A DNA stretch of 64,000 bases, taken from Pontivivens marinum (GTDB lineage Bacteria; Pseudomonadota; Alphaproteobacteria; Rhodobacterales; Rhodobacteraceae). The stretch lies in NCBI RefSeq assembly GCF_900231835.1, contig NZ_OCTN01000001.1:992001-1056000 (forward strand), in the 5' to 3' direction. Shown in pieces: positions 44,308-53,688 of this stretch (the first letter of the stretch is position 1; every line of letters starts with the position of its first letter). The notes beneath the pieces are model-generated. The model saw only the letters and a program-made list of their open reading frames with translations. It did not search any database and was not told the origin of the DNA. Position numbers and translations under genes: made by a program.

Positions 44308-45624
44308 TCAGAAGCGACTGGTCAGCGAAATTTCGGCGCCATAGGCCTCGTAATCATAGCGCACATCATTGGATGCACTATGCGTCCATGTCAGGCTGAT
44401 ACGCGGCGTGACCCCACGATATTGCAGTTGCGACGACAGCGCGCTGAGGCGCAAGCGCGTGATCGCATCCTCACGCACGCCGCCCGCCACAACGCTAACC
44501 GCGCGAAAACGGCGCTCCTTATATTCGGCAGTGGCATCCAGCAGCAATCCGTTCGCGAACCCGCGATAGGCCCCGATTTCAATGCCAAGCCCATCATAGC
44601 TGTTCGCATCCAGCAGGGTCGCGGAATCCTCCACAATGACCCCGAGGCTAAAGCCGAGCTGCGCGTTCAGCGCCTTGCGGAAGGTTAGCTCCACATCCTG
44701 ATTGATCTGATCGGGGCTGATCCGGAAATTGCGGTCGGAATAATTATACTCCCCCTCAACCCGCATACCATCGCCCAGCGACAACCGTCCGGCCAGCCGC
44801 AGGCCAAGGCTGGAATCCGAGGAGTTTCCATCGACCCACCGCTGATCCGTCACAAACTCAACAGTCGCCCGTCTTGTGACAGGCCCCAGATGCAAACCAA
44901 CGCGGCCTGTCAGGATTTGATTGTCGAATTGCGACCCGGGATATTCATTCACCTGACCCGCACCTGCAAAATACAACTGTCGGTCATTCTGCAGTGGAAT
45001 CGTGTAAATCGCCGTGCCGCCATAGGACAGGCCGACGCCCGATTCCGGTGTGGTGCCTAGTTGAAATGGCAGCCCCGAAATCAACACTGTGCCCTGCCCG
45101 CCGCCGCTGTTCAGGTTCGATGATGGCGCGATGGTCAGGAATGTGGAAAAGCTCAGCCGGTCCTCTGGCCTTACGGCATCAATTGCGGCCTCGAAAAACT
45201 CACGCTCACCTGCGTTTTCCGCCGCATCCGCCAGAATGTTGAGGTGAAACTGCGCGCCCTCGGCCTGATCCAGCGCGGCTAGCACCTGCGCCAATTCCAA
45301 CCGGACCAGCCGGAATTCGGGCCGCTCCGCCAGAATTTGCCGCAACAGGACCGCCGCCTGCTCAAACTGACCGGTTTGACGATAGATGACGGCCTGCAAA
45401 TAGGCCGCCTGATAGCCGAAATCACCCTCGTTAAAGACGGAGCCATCCAGCAGCAATTGCGCCTCGGCCAGTTGGCCACCCTCAACCAGAGACCCGATGA
45501 CGGCGACCTGCTGCCCTTGCTCCAGATCCAGATATAAAACCTGCGCACCCGTTTCCTGCGCAGCGGCAGGTGTGGTCAACGCAAGGGCGAAACAGAGAGC
45601 AAGGCCCGAAATCAACTTCTTCAT
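44308..45624 (-). CDS. Slam-type surface lipoprotein assembly modifier (TPR plus barrel)
   Basis: A 438-residue outer-membrane protein. A signal peptide (MKKLISGLALCFALALTTPA) is followed by a helical, TPR-like half (about 45-150; for example AAVLLRQILAERPEFRLVRL). Then comes an amphipathic beta-barrel of about 280 residues ending in phenylalanine (SLTSRF), the BAM-recognised signal. TPR plus DUF560-type barrel is the architecture of Slam, the translocator that flips lipoproteins such as TbpB to the cell surface (type XI secretion). It lies four bases after a lipoprotein gene with TbpB-like traits, which strongly supports the assignment. It could otherwise be a porin-like barrel of unrelated role. 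Confidence 0.75.
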   Translation of the reverse strand: MKKLISGLALCFALALTTPAAAQETGAQVLYLDLEQGQQVAVIGSLVEGGQLAEAQLLLDGSVFNEGDFGYQAAYLQAVIYRQTGQFEQAAVLLRQILAERPEFRLVRLELAQVLAALDQAEGAQFHLNILADAAENAGEREFFEAAIDAVRPEDRLSFSTFLTIAPSSNLNSGGGQGTVLISGLPFQLGTTPESGVGLSYGGTAIYTIPLQNDRQLYFAGAGQVNEYPGSQFDNQILTGRVGLHLGPVTRRATVEFVTDQRWVDGNSSDSSLGLRLAGRLSLGDGMRVEGEYNYSDRNFRISPDQINQDVELTFRKALNAQLGFSLGVIVEDSATLLDANSYDGLGIEIGAYRGFANGLLLDATAEYKERRFRAVSVVAGGVREDAITRLRLSALSSQLQYRGVTPRISLTWTHSASNDVRYDYEAYGAEISLTSRF

Positions 45625-45628
45625 CAGG

Positions 45629-46717
45629 TTACTGGGCGCCGCCTGCGGTCACTGCGAATACATATTCGCGCACGGCGGTTGCGGTGCCATTATCGATGCT
45701 CATCGCGCCCTCCAGAATACCGGCCAATGCGACTTCATCCGCGTTGGCGCCAAAGAAGCCACCGGCGACCTGCTGGCTGATAATGCTGCCAACAGTCGCA
45801 TCGGCAAAATCAACAAACCGGATATCCGTGCCGGTAATGGTGTTCCCCGTGATGGAGCCGCCCATGATAAACCCGTCAACTGCGGCATTCAGAATAATCG
45901 TGTTCGTGCTGTCGGCGGGATCAATACCGTATAGCTCGATATTCTCGACATTTGCAGTCACAGTACCGGCATTAAAATCGGCAATGATGTCAAAGGCGGG
46001 CACCGCGCTGCCACCCTGCTGCCGGATGAACAGCGACCGCGTTGTGCCGCCATCATTGTAGATCGTCTGGCCACTGTTCAGGAACCCGTGATAGACCCCG
46101 TCAGCCGCCCCTGCAACCGGCACATTGGCAACCGCCGTTTCATTTCCGATAAAGCCGACACCAAAGACCCCCTCGCCCGAAGCACTGTCAAAGCTGGTCA
46201 AATTCACAATCGCAACGTCGTTCAGCACAACTTGCGATGCTAGATCGGCGCCAAAAATGCTCACGCCCTCTAGCTGGGTCTGGGCATTGCTGCTGGCCGA
46301 TGCGTCGCCGAAATTGCCGTTCTGAAAATGGGTCACACCCGATACAGCCGCCACATCCGTGAATGTACCGCCCCGGATCATTGCCCCCGTGGTGGAGATA
46401 TCGGCCAGCGTGTCGGAGTTTACCTCACGACGGCCTTCAACCGTGTTGGAGCCCGTCGCATCCGCAGTCAGGTCAACCTGCACTGTCACACCAGCAGTTG
46501 TCGTTCGGTCGCTGGCCTGCGCCTCCGTTGCGCTGGTTGTGTAGGTCGTCACCCCATCCACCGTTTCCGATGATTGGGATGCCGACAACTGCACGGCAAG
46601 AACCGTTCCCGTAACATTGGTGGGCAAGTTGACCACGGAAAGTGGATCGTTGCTGCCACTTCCGCACGCAGCTAGTGCGAGCGGAAGAACCAATACCGGC
46701 AATACAGATGTTTTCAT
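45629..46717 (-). CDS. Putative Slam-dependent surface lipoprotein (TbpB-like barrel)
   Basis: A 362-residue lipoprotein precursor. The lipobox is LALAAC18 followed by Gly-Ser, with no Asp at +2, so it is destined for the outer membrane. The start at 46717 is set by GGAG six bases upstream. The body is rich in Thr, Ser, Asn, Ala and Gly and has alternating hydrophobic residues typical of beta strands. The end contains VAGGFFGANADEVALAG, resembling the C-terminal barrel motif (GxFxGxxAxEVGG) of transferrin-binding lipoproteins. I see no lysine and no second cysteine in the mature part. It is first in an operon with Slam. The ligand is unknown; iron or heme binding is a guess. Confidence 0.7.
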   Translation of the reverse strand: MKTSVLPVLVLPLALAACGSGSNDPLSVVNLPTNVTGTVLAVQLSASQSSETVDGVTTYTTSATEAQASDRTTTAGVTVQVDLTADATGSNTVEGRREVNSDTLADISTTGAMIRGGTFTDVAAVSGVTHFQNGNFGDASASSNAQTQLEGVSIFGADLASQVVLNDVAIVNLTSFDSASGEGVFGVGFIGNETAVANVPVAGAADGVYHGFLNSGQTIYNDGGTTRSLFIRQQGGSAVPAFDIIADFNAGTVTANVENIELYGIDPADSTNTIILNAAVDGFIMGGSITGNTITGTDIRFVDFADATVGSIISQQVAGGFFGANADEVALAGILEGAMSIDNGTATAVREYVFAVTAGGAQ

Positions 46718-46792
46718 GTCATGCTCCATCGACGCGTTGACGACAATAGACATGTCACGCGCCCAAATGTCTGTAGCTGACACGCATCTTAT

Positions 46793-48007
46793 TCAGAAAA
46801 ATGCCTGTAATCCAGTCTGCGCACGCCCCAAAATCAACGCATGTACATCATGCGTTCCCTCGTAAGTGTTTACCGTCTCTAGGTTTTGTGCGTGCCGCAG
46901 GACCTGGTATTCGGCCTGAATACCGTTACCGCCATGCATATCACGGGACTGACGCGCAATATCCAGCGCCTTGCCACAGTTATTACGCTTGATCAGGCTG
47001 ATCATTTCAGGCGCTGCGCGACCCTCATCCATCAGGCGACCAACACGCAGAGAGGCCTGTAATCCCAGCGAGATTTCGGTTTGCATGTCGGCCAGCTTTT
47101 TCTGGAACAACTGTGTTTGCGCCAAGGGGCGGCCAAATTGATGGCGGTCCAACCCGTATTGACGCGAACGGTGCCAGCAATCCTCAGCCGCGCCCATCAC
47201 GCCCCATGCAATGCCGTAGCGGGCGCGGTTCAGACAGCCAAACGGCCCTTTCAGTCCCTCGACATTAGGCAGCAAGGCATCTTCACCGACCTCGACGCCC
47301 TCCATCACGATTTCACCGGTGATCGAGGCACGCAAGGACAGTTTGCCGCCAATTTTCGGCGCGCTCAGCCCCTTCATGCCCTTTTCCAGAACGAATCCGC
47401 GAATCTTGCCGCCATGCGCCTCGGACTTCGCCCAAACAACAAAAACATCCGCGATCGGCGCGTTCGAGATCCACATCTTCGCGCCGTTCAGCACGTAGCC
47501 GCCGTCGGTTTTCTTGGCCACGGTTTTCATGCCGGCAGGGTCCGACCCTGCATCCGGCTCCGTCAAACCAAAGCACCCGATCCATTCGCCCGCTGCCAGT
47601 TTCGGCAGATATTTCTGGCGCTGCTCCTCGGACCCGTAGGCCTGAATCGGATACATCACCAGCGAGGATTGCACCGACATCATCGAGCGATAGCCGGAAT
47701 CGACGCGCTCCACCTCACGCGCGATCAGGCCGTAGCTGACATAGCCCGCGCCCAAACCACCATATTCCTCGGGGATCGTTGCGCCCAGCAGGCCCATTTC
47801 ACCCATTTCGCGGAAAATCTCGGGGTCGGTTGTCTCATTCAAATAGGCATCCGTGACACGCGGCATCAGCTTGTCCTGCGCGAAGGTATGCGCGCTGTCG
47901 GACAGCATCCGCTCCTCCTCCGTCAACTGATCGTTCAGCAGGAACGGATCGTCCCATTTGAACGAGGCGAGCGAGGGGCCGTGGCCATCATTCTGTCCGG
48001 TAGCCAT
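46793..48007 (-). CDS. gcdH: Glutaryl-CoA dehydrogenase
   Basis: A 404-residue acyl-CoA dehydrogenase of the glutaryl-CoA branch, which oxidises and decarboxylates glutaryl-CoA from lysine and tryptophan to crotonyl-CoA. The FAD-domain signature is [38 protein letters not shown] supplies the substrate-binding arginine of this branch. The catalytic glutamate is in [20 protein letters not shown]. It is the last of five minus-strand genes with mmsA at the head. The product crotonyl-CoA is the substrate of Ccr, encoded 8 kb away. It ends 76 bases before the lipoprotein start, with no clear terminator. Confidence 0.92.
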   Translation of the reverse strand: MATGQNDGHGPSLASFKWDDPFLLNDQLTEEERMLSDSAHTFAQDKLMPRVTDAYLNETTDPEIFREMGEMGLLGATIPEEYGGLGAGYVSYGLIAREVERVDSGYRSMMSVQSSLVMYPIQAYGSEEQRQKYLPKLAAGEWIGCFGLTEPDAGSDPAGMKTVAKKTDGGYVLNGAKMWISNAPIADVFVVWAKSEAHGGKIRGFVLEKGMKGLSAPKIGGKLSLRASITGEIVMEGVEVGEDALLPNVEGLKGPFGCLNRARYGIAWGVMGAAEDCWHRSRQYGLDRHQFGRPLAQTQLFQKKLADMQTEISLGLQASLRVGRLMDEGRAAPEMISLIKRNNCGKALDIARQSRDMHGGNGIQAEYQVLRHAQNLETVNTYEGTHDVHALILGRAQTGLQAFF

Positions 48008-48049
48008 GATGAATCTCCTTTGAATATAATATCGTGCGGGCGCCAGACC

Positions 48050-48928
48050 TTAATCAGCGTCGTTGCGGCCCTTGGTCGTCAGGCGTGGCAGAACGGCAGA
48101 AAAATCCATTCCTGTGCCATCATCACCGACAAAGGCCTCATAATATGCCGTTGCCCGTGCGCCCATTGGCGTTGCCGCATCGGCGCTATCCGCCGCCTGC
48201 TGGCTCAACCGTAAATCCTTGAGCATCAATTCCGCCGCAAAGCCCGGCTTGTAATCGTTATCCGCCGGACTTTGTGGCCCGACACCGGGCGCAGGGCAAT
48301 AGGCATTCATGCTCCATGAATAGCCCGAGGACGTGGACACCACATCGAACATCGCCTGCCGGTCCAGACCCAGCTTATCCGCCAGCGCGAATGCCTCGCT
48401 GGTGGCAACCATGGTAACGCCAAGGATCATGTTGTTACAAATCTTTGCCGCCTGCCCATTGCCCGGCGCACCGCAATGCACGGCCTTTTGGCCCATAATC
48501 TCAAACAGGGGTGCTGCCAGTGCGAATGCCGCGTTTGAGCCACCAGCCATAAAGGTCAACGTACCCGCCGCCGCGCCACCAACCCCGCCGGACACCGGTG
48601 CATCTACAGGCAACAAGCCGGCATCCTCTGCCTCGACCGCAGCCTCGCGCGCGCTGTCCACATCCACGGTCGAGCAATCGATAAACACCGCGCCCTTTTT
48701 ACCGGCGGGGACAATCTCGGCGTAAACCGCGCGCAAAATGGCACCGTTGGGCAGCATGGTGATAACCGCATCGCGCCCACTGGCCGCCTGCGCCGCCGTT
48801 GCGGCCTGTTCGGCACCTTCAACCGTGACGCCCGCAACATCGAAGCCCGTAACCTCATGCCCTGCGGCAACCAAGTTGGCCGCCATTGGCGCGCCCATAT
48901 TGCCCAGCCCGATAAATCCGATCTTCAT
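48050..48928 (-). CDS. mmsB: 3-hydroxyisobutyrate dehydrogenase
   Basis: A 292-residue NAD-dependent dehydrogenase of valine breakdown, oxidising 3-hydroxyisobutyrate to methylmalonate semialdehyde. The N-terminal MKIGFIGLGNMGAPMAANL is the NAD-binding signature. FIDCSTVDVDSAR and VDAPVSGGVGGAAAGTLTFM mark the substrate region, and the catalytic lysine lies in GNGQAAKICNNMILG. The ATG at 48928 follows GGAGAG. It sits 27 bases after the HIBCH gene and 42 bases before gcdH, within a five-gene operon. Confidence 0.95.
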   Translation of the reverse strand: MKIGFIGLGNMGAPMAANLVAAGHEVTGFDVAGVTVEGAEQAATAAQAASGRDAVITMLPNGAILRAVYAEIVPAGKKGAVFIDCSTVDVDSAREAAVEAEDAGLLPVDAPVSGGVGGAAAGTLTFMAGGSNAAFALAAPLFEIMGQKAVHCGAPGNGQAAKICNNMILGVTMVATSEAFALADKLGLDRQAMFDVVSTSSGYSWSMNAYCPAPGVGPQSPADNDYKPGFAAELMLKDLRLSQQAADSADAATPMGARATAYYEAFVGDDGTGMDFSAVLPRLTTKGRNDAD

Positions 48929-48955
48929 GTCACTCTCTCCCAACAGCCACGTTTG

Positions 48956-49984
48956 TTATAATTTCAGTTCGTCCGCGCCCAAGGGGCTCAACATCTGGCT
49001 GACACTGATCTGCGCCAGTTCCTCCAGCCGAGCGACGGCCCATTGCGGGTTACGATCCTTGTCGATCACGGCGGCGCGCACGCCCTCCAGAAACTCGCCA
49101 TGTTCCATGCAGCGGGCGGTAAAGCGGTATTCCAGCTTTAGCGCGTCCTCCAACCGGTTCAGGTTGCGCGCACGGTGGATCGCCTCAACCGCGCAGGCGA
49201 TGGAAAACGGAGCATTCCGGCGCAACATTTTCAACGTCGCCTGTTCCCATTCCCCATTTTTGTGTTCCAGCGAGCGGATGATATCCATCGCGTACTCGCC
49301 GCCAAAATGCTCGTCGATTTGTGGCTGCGCCTGCTGCAACGGCCCCTGTTCAGGCGTTTGTGCAAAGGCGTCGATCACATCCGGTCCCTTAACGCACAGC
49401 GCCATTTTAAGCGCCTCGATATGCTCCGTCGGAACATAGCTGTCGGCAAAGGTCGCGTGGATCGCATCGGCAGGTCCCATCCGTGCACCCGTCAGGCCCA
49501 GATATTCGCCCAGCCGCCCCGGCGCGCAGCCCAGCAGCATTGATCCACCAACGTCAGGGATCAACCCGATGGCACATTCCGGCATCGCCACCTGCGTGCC
49601 ATCCGTCACCACACGGTGCGAGCCCAGCGCGGACACGCCAACGCCACCGCCCATGACAAAGCCATGCATGATCGCGACATAGGGTTTGGGGTAATTCCAG
49701 ATCAGCGCGTTCAGCCGGTATTCATCGGCCCAGAACTGCCGCCCATAATCGTAATCGCCCGCGCGCCCGCTATCGTATAGCTTTTGAATATCACCACCCG
49801 CGCAAAAGGCCCGATCCCCCGCGCCGTCGATCAGAATCAACTGCACGGCTGGATCGTCACGCCACGCGATCAGGTGTTTTTCGATATCGAGTATCTGCTG
49901 ATGGGTCAGCGCGTTCAATGCCTCTGGCCGGTTCAGCGTGATCCGCCCTGCATGGCCCTCGATCCGGAAATCTGTGTCGCTCAC
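48956..49984 (-). CDS. 3-hydroxyisobutyryl-CoA hydrolase
   Basis: A 342-residue crotonase-fold enzyme that releases CoA from 3-hydroxyisobutyryl-CoA in valine catabolism. It begins with RITLNRPEALNALT. FCAGGDIQKLYDSG forms the oxyanion hole. The MHGFVMGGGVGVSALGSHRV block and MPECAIGLIPDVGGSMLL contain the glutamate and aspartate typical of HIBCH rather than of ordinary enoyl-CoA hydratases. The C-terminal extension (MLRRNAPFSIACAVEAIHRA) also fits HIBCH. It is placed between the acyl-CoA dehydrogenase and mmsB genes. The intervening methacrylyl-CoA hydratase is not encoded in this cluster. Confidence 0.92.
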   Translation of the reverse strand: MSDTDFRIEGHAGRITLNRPEALNALTHQQILDIEKHLIAWRDDPAVQLILIDGAGDRAFCAGGDIQKLYDSGRAGDYDYGRQFWADEYRLNALIWNYPKPYVAIMHGFVMGGGVGVSALGSHRVVTDGTQVAMPECAIGLIPDVGGSMLLGCAPGRLGEYLGLTGARMGPADAIHATFADSYVPTEHIEALKMALCVKGPDVIDAFAQTPEQGPLQQAQPQIDEHFGGEYAMDIIRSLEHKNGEWEQATLKMLRRNAPFSIACAVEAIHRARNLNRLEDALKLEYRFTARCMEHGEFLEGVRAAVIDKDRNPQWAVARLEELAQISVSQMLSPLGADELKL

Positions 49985-49996
49985 GAATAGTATCCT

Positions 49997-51145
49997 TTAG
50001 CCGTTTCCACGGTCCGCCAGCAGCTTACGCGCGACGATGACCCGCATGATTTCGTTGGTGCCCTCCAGGATTTGATGCACCCGTAGATCGCGCACGATCT
50101 TTTCGATGCCGTAATCCTCCAGGTAGCCATAGCCACCATGCAATTGCAGGCAGTCATTCGCCACCTCGAACGCCGCATCGGTGACAAAGCGTTTGGCCAT
50201 CGCGCAATGCTGCGTTGCATCGGGCGATTTCTGGTCCAGCTTCCACGCGGCCTGACGCAAGAAGATACGGGCGGCCTGTAGCTGCGTCTCCATATCCGCC
50301 AACCGGAATTGCAGCGCCTGGAATGTGTCAATGGTCGCGCCGAATGCCTTACGCTCACCCATATAGGTCAGGGTTTTGGTCAGCGCGCCCTGCGCCCCGC
50401 CCAAACTGCATGCGGCGATGTTAAGACGCCCGCCATCCAGCCCCTTCATGGCGAAGCGGAATCCGTCGCCCTCCGCGCCGATCAAGTATCGGGCGGGAAT
50501 GCGGCAATCGTCGAACTGAACCTGCGCGGTTGGTTGCGCCTTCCACCCCATTTTACGTTCCTGCGCGCCAAAGCTGAGGCCTGCCGCACCCTTGGGCACC
50601 AGCACCGCCGAAATCCCCTTGGGGCCGTCAGCACCGGTACGGCACATCACGACGTACCAATCGGAATAATCGCCGCCGGAAATGAATGCCTTGGTCCCGT
50701 TCAGAACGTAATCATCGCCATCGCGCCGCGCCGTTGTTTTCAACGATGCCGCGTCCGAGCCACTGCCCGGTTCTGTCAGGCAATAGCTGGCCACGGTGTC
50801 GAAGGACGCCAATCCGGGGATCACCTCGGCCCGCAACGCATCATCGGCAAAGCTGTCGATCATCCACGCGCACATATTGTGGATCGAAACGAACGCCGCC
50901 ACGGACGGATCGCCCTGCGACAACCCCTCGAAAATCAGGGCGGCATCCAGACGGCTCAACGCCGAACCGCCGTGATCCTCGGCACAGTAAATCGCGCCCA
51001 TGCCCAACGCACCGATTTCGGACAGCAGCGCCCGATCGATACCGGCACTTTCCGCCGCAATGGCCGACGGGCCCAGACGGTCCCGCCCGAAATCCGTGGC
51101 CATTTCCGCAATCGCCGATTGCTCGTCACTCAGTGCGAAATCCAT
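49997..51145 (-). CDS. Acyl-CoA dehydrogenase, probably isobutyryl-CoA dehydrogenase
   Basis: A 382-residue FAD acyl-CoA dehydrogenase. Landmarks are YCLTEPGSGSDAASLKT for flavin binding, RLNIAACSLGGAQGALTKTL, and the C-terminal QLHGGYGYLEDYGIEKIVRD and EGTNEIMRVIVARKLL. The catalytic glutamate is hard to place without an alignment. Its place directly after mmsA and before the HIBCH gene makes isobutyryl-CoA, the valine intermediate, the best substrate guess; a branched-chain 2-methylacyl-CoA enzyme is the alternative. The start at 51145 has GGGA nearby. It lies 60 bases after mmsA and 12 before the next gene. Confidence 0.85.
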   Translation of the reverse strand: MDFALSDEQSAIAEMATDFGRDRLGPSAIAAESAGIDRALLSEIGALGMGAIYCAEDHGGSALSRLDAALIFEGLSQGDPSVAAFVSIHNMCAWMIDSFADDALRAEVIPGLASFDTVASYCLTEPGSGSDAASLKTTARRDGDDYVLNGTKAFISGGDYSDWYVVMCRTGADGPKGISAVLVPKGAAGLSFGAQERKMGWKAQPTAQVQFDDCRIPARYLIGAEGDGFRFAMKGLDGGRLNIAACSLGGAQGALTKTLTYMGERKAFGATIDTFQALQFRLADMETQLQAARIFLRQAAWKLDQKSPDATQHCAMAKRFVTDAAFEVANDCLQLHGGYGYLEDYGIEKIVRDLRVHQILEGTNEIMRVIVARKLLADRGNG

Positions 51146-51205
51146 GCGCGTCCCTTTCAAAGTTGGTCGGGGCGATCCCCCACGAAATCGCCCCGACCGT
51201 CCCCC

Positions 51206-52705
51206 TTACTTCATCACCGGAATGGAGAACTCGGCCCCATCCTTGATACCGCTGGGCCAACGGGCCGTAACGGTCTTCGTCTTGGTGTAGAAGCGGAAGG
51301 CATCCGGCCCATGCTGGTTCAAATCGCCAAAGCTCGATTTCTTCCAGCCGCCAAAGGTGTGGTATGCCAGCGGCACAGGGATCGGCACGTTGATGCCAAC
51401 CATGCCAACATTGATCCGGTTCGCAAAATCACGCGCCGCATCGCCATCGCGGGTAAAGATCGCGGTGCCGTTGCCATATTCATGATCCATGGCCAGCTTC
51501 AACGCGTCCTCGTAATTCTCGGCCCGTACCGTCACCAGCACAGGACCAAAGATTTCCTGCGTGTAGATATCCATATCCGGTGTGACATGGTCGAACAGAC
51601 ATGCGCCAAAGAAGAAGCCGTCCTCATATCCCTGCATCGAGAAACCGCGCCCATCGACGACCAGCTTCGCGCCCGCCTCAACACCGGATTCCACCAGACC
51701 GCCAACGCGGCTCTTTGCCTCTGCCGTGACCAGCGGGCCGAAATCGACGTCGTCGCCGCCGGTGTAAGGACCGATTTTCAGGGCCTCGACCTTGGGCGCC
51801 AGCTTCGCCATCAGCTTATCTGCGGTTTCCTCACCCACCGGCACCGCGACCGAAATCGCCATGCAGCGTTCGCCCGCCGCGCCAAAGCCAGCACCGATCA
51901 GCGCATCCGCCGCCTGATCCATGTCCGCGTCGGGCATGATGATCATGTGGTTTTTGGCACCGCCGAAACACTGCACCCGCTTGCCGTTCGCGCAGCCACG
52001 CTCGTAGATATAGGCCGCGATCGGGGTTGAGCCGACGAAGCCAACAGCCGAGATACCCTCGTGATCGAGGATCGCATCCACCGCTTCCTTGTCACCATTG
52101 ACGACCTGCAAGATACCGTCGGGCAGACCCGCCTCCTGCATCAGCTCAGCCAACATCAGCGGTACGGATGGATCGCGCTCGGATGGCTTCAGGATGAACG
52201 CATTGCCCGCCGCGATGGCCGGGCAGAATTTCCACATCGGGATCATGGCGGGGAAATTGAACGGAGTAATCCCCGCTGCAACGCCCAGCGGCTGACGCAT
52301 GGAATACATGTCGATGCCGGGGCCGGCGCCGTCCGTGTACTCACCCTTTAGCAGGTGCGGCGCGCCCAGACAGAACTCCGCCACTTCCAAACCACGGATC
52401 ACGTCGCCCTTGGCATCTGGCAGGGTCTTGCCGTGCTCGCGGCTCAACGCCTCGGCCAATTTGTCCATGTCACGGTGCAGCAGGCGAACGAATTCCATCA
52501 AGACCCGTGCGCGACGCTGTGGGTTTGTTGCGCCCCATGCGACCTGCGCCTTGGCTGCGCCCTGAACAGCCGCATCCATATCGGCGGCATTGGCCAGTGG
52601 AACCTGCGCCTGAACCTCACCCGTTGCGGGGTTATAGATGTCAGCCTTGCGGTCCGAGGTTCCCGAAACGCGCTTACCGTCGATGAAGTGCCATAGCTGC
52701 TGCAT
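51206..52705 (-). CDS. mmsA: CoA-acylating methylmalonate-semialdehyde dehydrogenase
   Basis: A 499-residue aldehyde dehydrogenase that converts methylmalonate semialdehyde and CoA to propionyl-CoA and CO2, the last step of valine breakdown. It begins with LWHFIDGKRVSGTSDRKADI. GVAAGITPFNFPAMIPMWKF and VGFVGSTPIAAYIYERG mark the NAD site, and the catalytic cysteine is C281 in GFGAAGERCMAISVAVPVG. I start at 52705 because GGAG is seven bases upstream; the ATG two codons earlier touches the ribosome site. It heads the catabolic operon and faces a LysR regulator across about 100 bases. Confidence 0.95.
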   Translation of the reverse strand: MQQLWHFIDGKRVSGTSDRKADIYNPATGEVQAQVPLANAADMDAAVQGAAKAQVAWGATNPQRRARVLMEFVRLLHRDMDKLAEALSREHGKTLPDAKGDVIRGLEVAEFCLGAPHLLKGEYTDGAGPGIDMYSMRQPLGVAAGITPFNFPAMIPMWKFCPAIAAGNAFILKPSERDPSVPLMLAELMQEAGLPDGILQVVNGDKEAVDAILDHEGISAVGFVGSTPIAAYIYERGCANGKRVQCFGGAKNHMIIMPDADMDQAADALIGAGFGAAGERCMAISVAVPVGEETADKLMAKLAPKVEALKIGPYTGGDDVDFGPLVTAEAKSRVGGLVESGVEAGAKLVVDGRGFSMQGYEDGFFFGACLFDHVTPDMDIYTQEIFGPVLVTVRAENYEDALKLAMDHEYGNGTAIFTRDGDAARDFANRINVGMVGINVPIPVPLAYHTFGGWKKSSFGDLNQHGPDAFRFYTKTKTVTARWPSGIKDGAEFSIPVMK

Positions 52706-52780
52706 AGTCATTCTCCCAAATTTTGGGGCACCTTAGCCTTGCGTCTACGCCGGATCGACAGGTAAATTCCCTGACCGATA

Positions 52781-52794
52781 CTGCAAAAATGCAG
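52781..52794. promoter_or_regulatory. Palindrome CTGCA-N4-TGCAG between mmsA and the LysR gene
   Basis: Perfect five-base arms CTGCA (52781-52785) and TGCAG (52790-52794) around AAAA, an inverted repeat in the divergent region between mmsA (start 52705) and the LysR gene (start 52807). The size suits a LysR-type site. Binding is inference. Confidence 0.45.
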
Positions 52795-52806
52795 GAGCAT
52801 TGCATC

Positions 52807-53688
52807 ATGTCGAAACCGAGCTGGGATGACCTGCGGATTTTTCTGGAGCTGTCGCGGCGCGGCACCTTACTGGGCGCGGCGCGGGCGTTGGGAATTGATG
52901 CAGCAACCGTTGGCCGACGCATTGCAGCACTGGAACAATCGCTGGATGCACGGCTGTTTGACCGCTCGCAACGGGGATACGCGTTGACCGAGGCAGGTCG
53001 CCGCCTGACCGATCCCGCCACCGCAATGGAGGCCGCCGCCAGCAGCGCCGCCGACAGTTTGGCCGGCCAGACCGAGCGTTTGTCAGGCGCCGTTCGCATT
53101 GGCGCGCCCGAGGGCGTCGCCTCCACCATTCTCGGCCCCGCCTGTGCACGTATTGCCGATGCCCATCCCGATCTAAGGTTGGAAATGGTGGCCCTGCCCC
53201 GCGTCTTTTCGCTCAGCCAGCGTGAGGCAGACATCGCCATCGCGCTAACGCCGCCCAGCGCCAGCCGCCTGCGCACGCGCCGTGTCGCGGATTACAACCT
53301 GCACCTATACGCCACAGCCGAGGTGATCGCCCGCCACAAACTGACACAGATCAGCGCGCTACAGGATGTGCGGTTCATCGGCTACATCGCCGATATGATC
53401 TTTGATAAGGAGCTGGATTACGTCCCGATGGTTGGTGCCGAATTGCGCCCGCAACTGACCTCCACCTCGCTCAGCATCCAACTCGACTGGACCGCGGCGG
53501 GTGAGGGCGCGTGCATCCTGCCCGATTTCGTGGCGCGTAAACGGCCAGAGCTGCAACAAATCCTGCCGGATCAGATTGCCTTCACCCGCAGCTTTCACAT
53601 GATCCGGCACGAGGATGACCTGCGCGCCGCTCGCATCAGCCGCACGGCGGACCGCCTGACGGCGGCCCTACGCGCAGCACTCAGTTAG
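52807..53688 (+). CDS. LysR family transcriptional regulator
   Basis: A 293-residue LysR regulator. The N-terminal helix-turn-helix (about 4-65) reads SWDDLRIFLELSRRGTLLG, then AARALGIDAATVGRRIAALE and RLFDRSQRGYALTEAGRRL. The effector domain follows with VRIGAPEGVASTILGPACAR and ILPDFVARKRPEL. The ATG at 52807 has GGAG nine bases upstream; an earlier in-frame start at 52723 would cover the control region. It faces the valine operon, so regulation of mmsA and its followers by a branched-chain intermediate is the simplest hypothesis. Its last eight bases overlap the ABC ATPase gene on the other strand. Confidence 0.9.
   Translation: MSKPSWDDLRIFLELSRRGTLLGAARALGIDAATVGRRIAALEQSLDARLFDRSQRGYALTEAGRRLTDPATAMEAAASSAADSLAGQTERLSGAVRIGAPEGVASTILGPACARIADAHPDLRLEMVALPRVFSLSQREADIAIALTPPSASRLRTRRVADYNLHLYATAEVIARHKLTQISALQDVRFIGYIADMIFDKELDYVPMVGAELRPQLTSTSLSIQLDWTAAGEGACILPDFVARKRPELQQILPDQIAFTRSFHMIRHEDDLRAARISRTADRLTAALRAALS

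Noticed and set aside
47081-48214. Plus-strand frame of about 377 codons antisense to gcdH and mmsB
   Set aside because: It overlaps two conserved genes and the gap between them, with no family resemblance or ribosome site.
50309-52030. Plus-strand open frame of about 570 codons across the acyl-CoA dehydrogenase and mmsA genes
   Set aside because: It runs antisense through two conserved catabolic genes and the intergenic gap between them. Long antisense frames are common here because of third-position GC bias.
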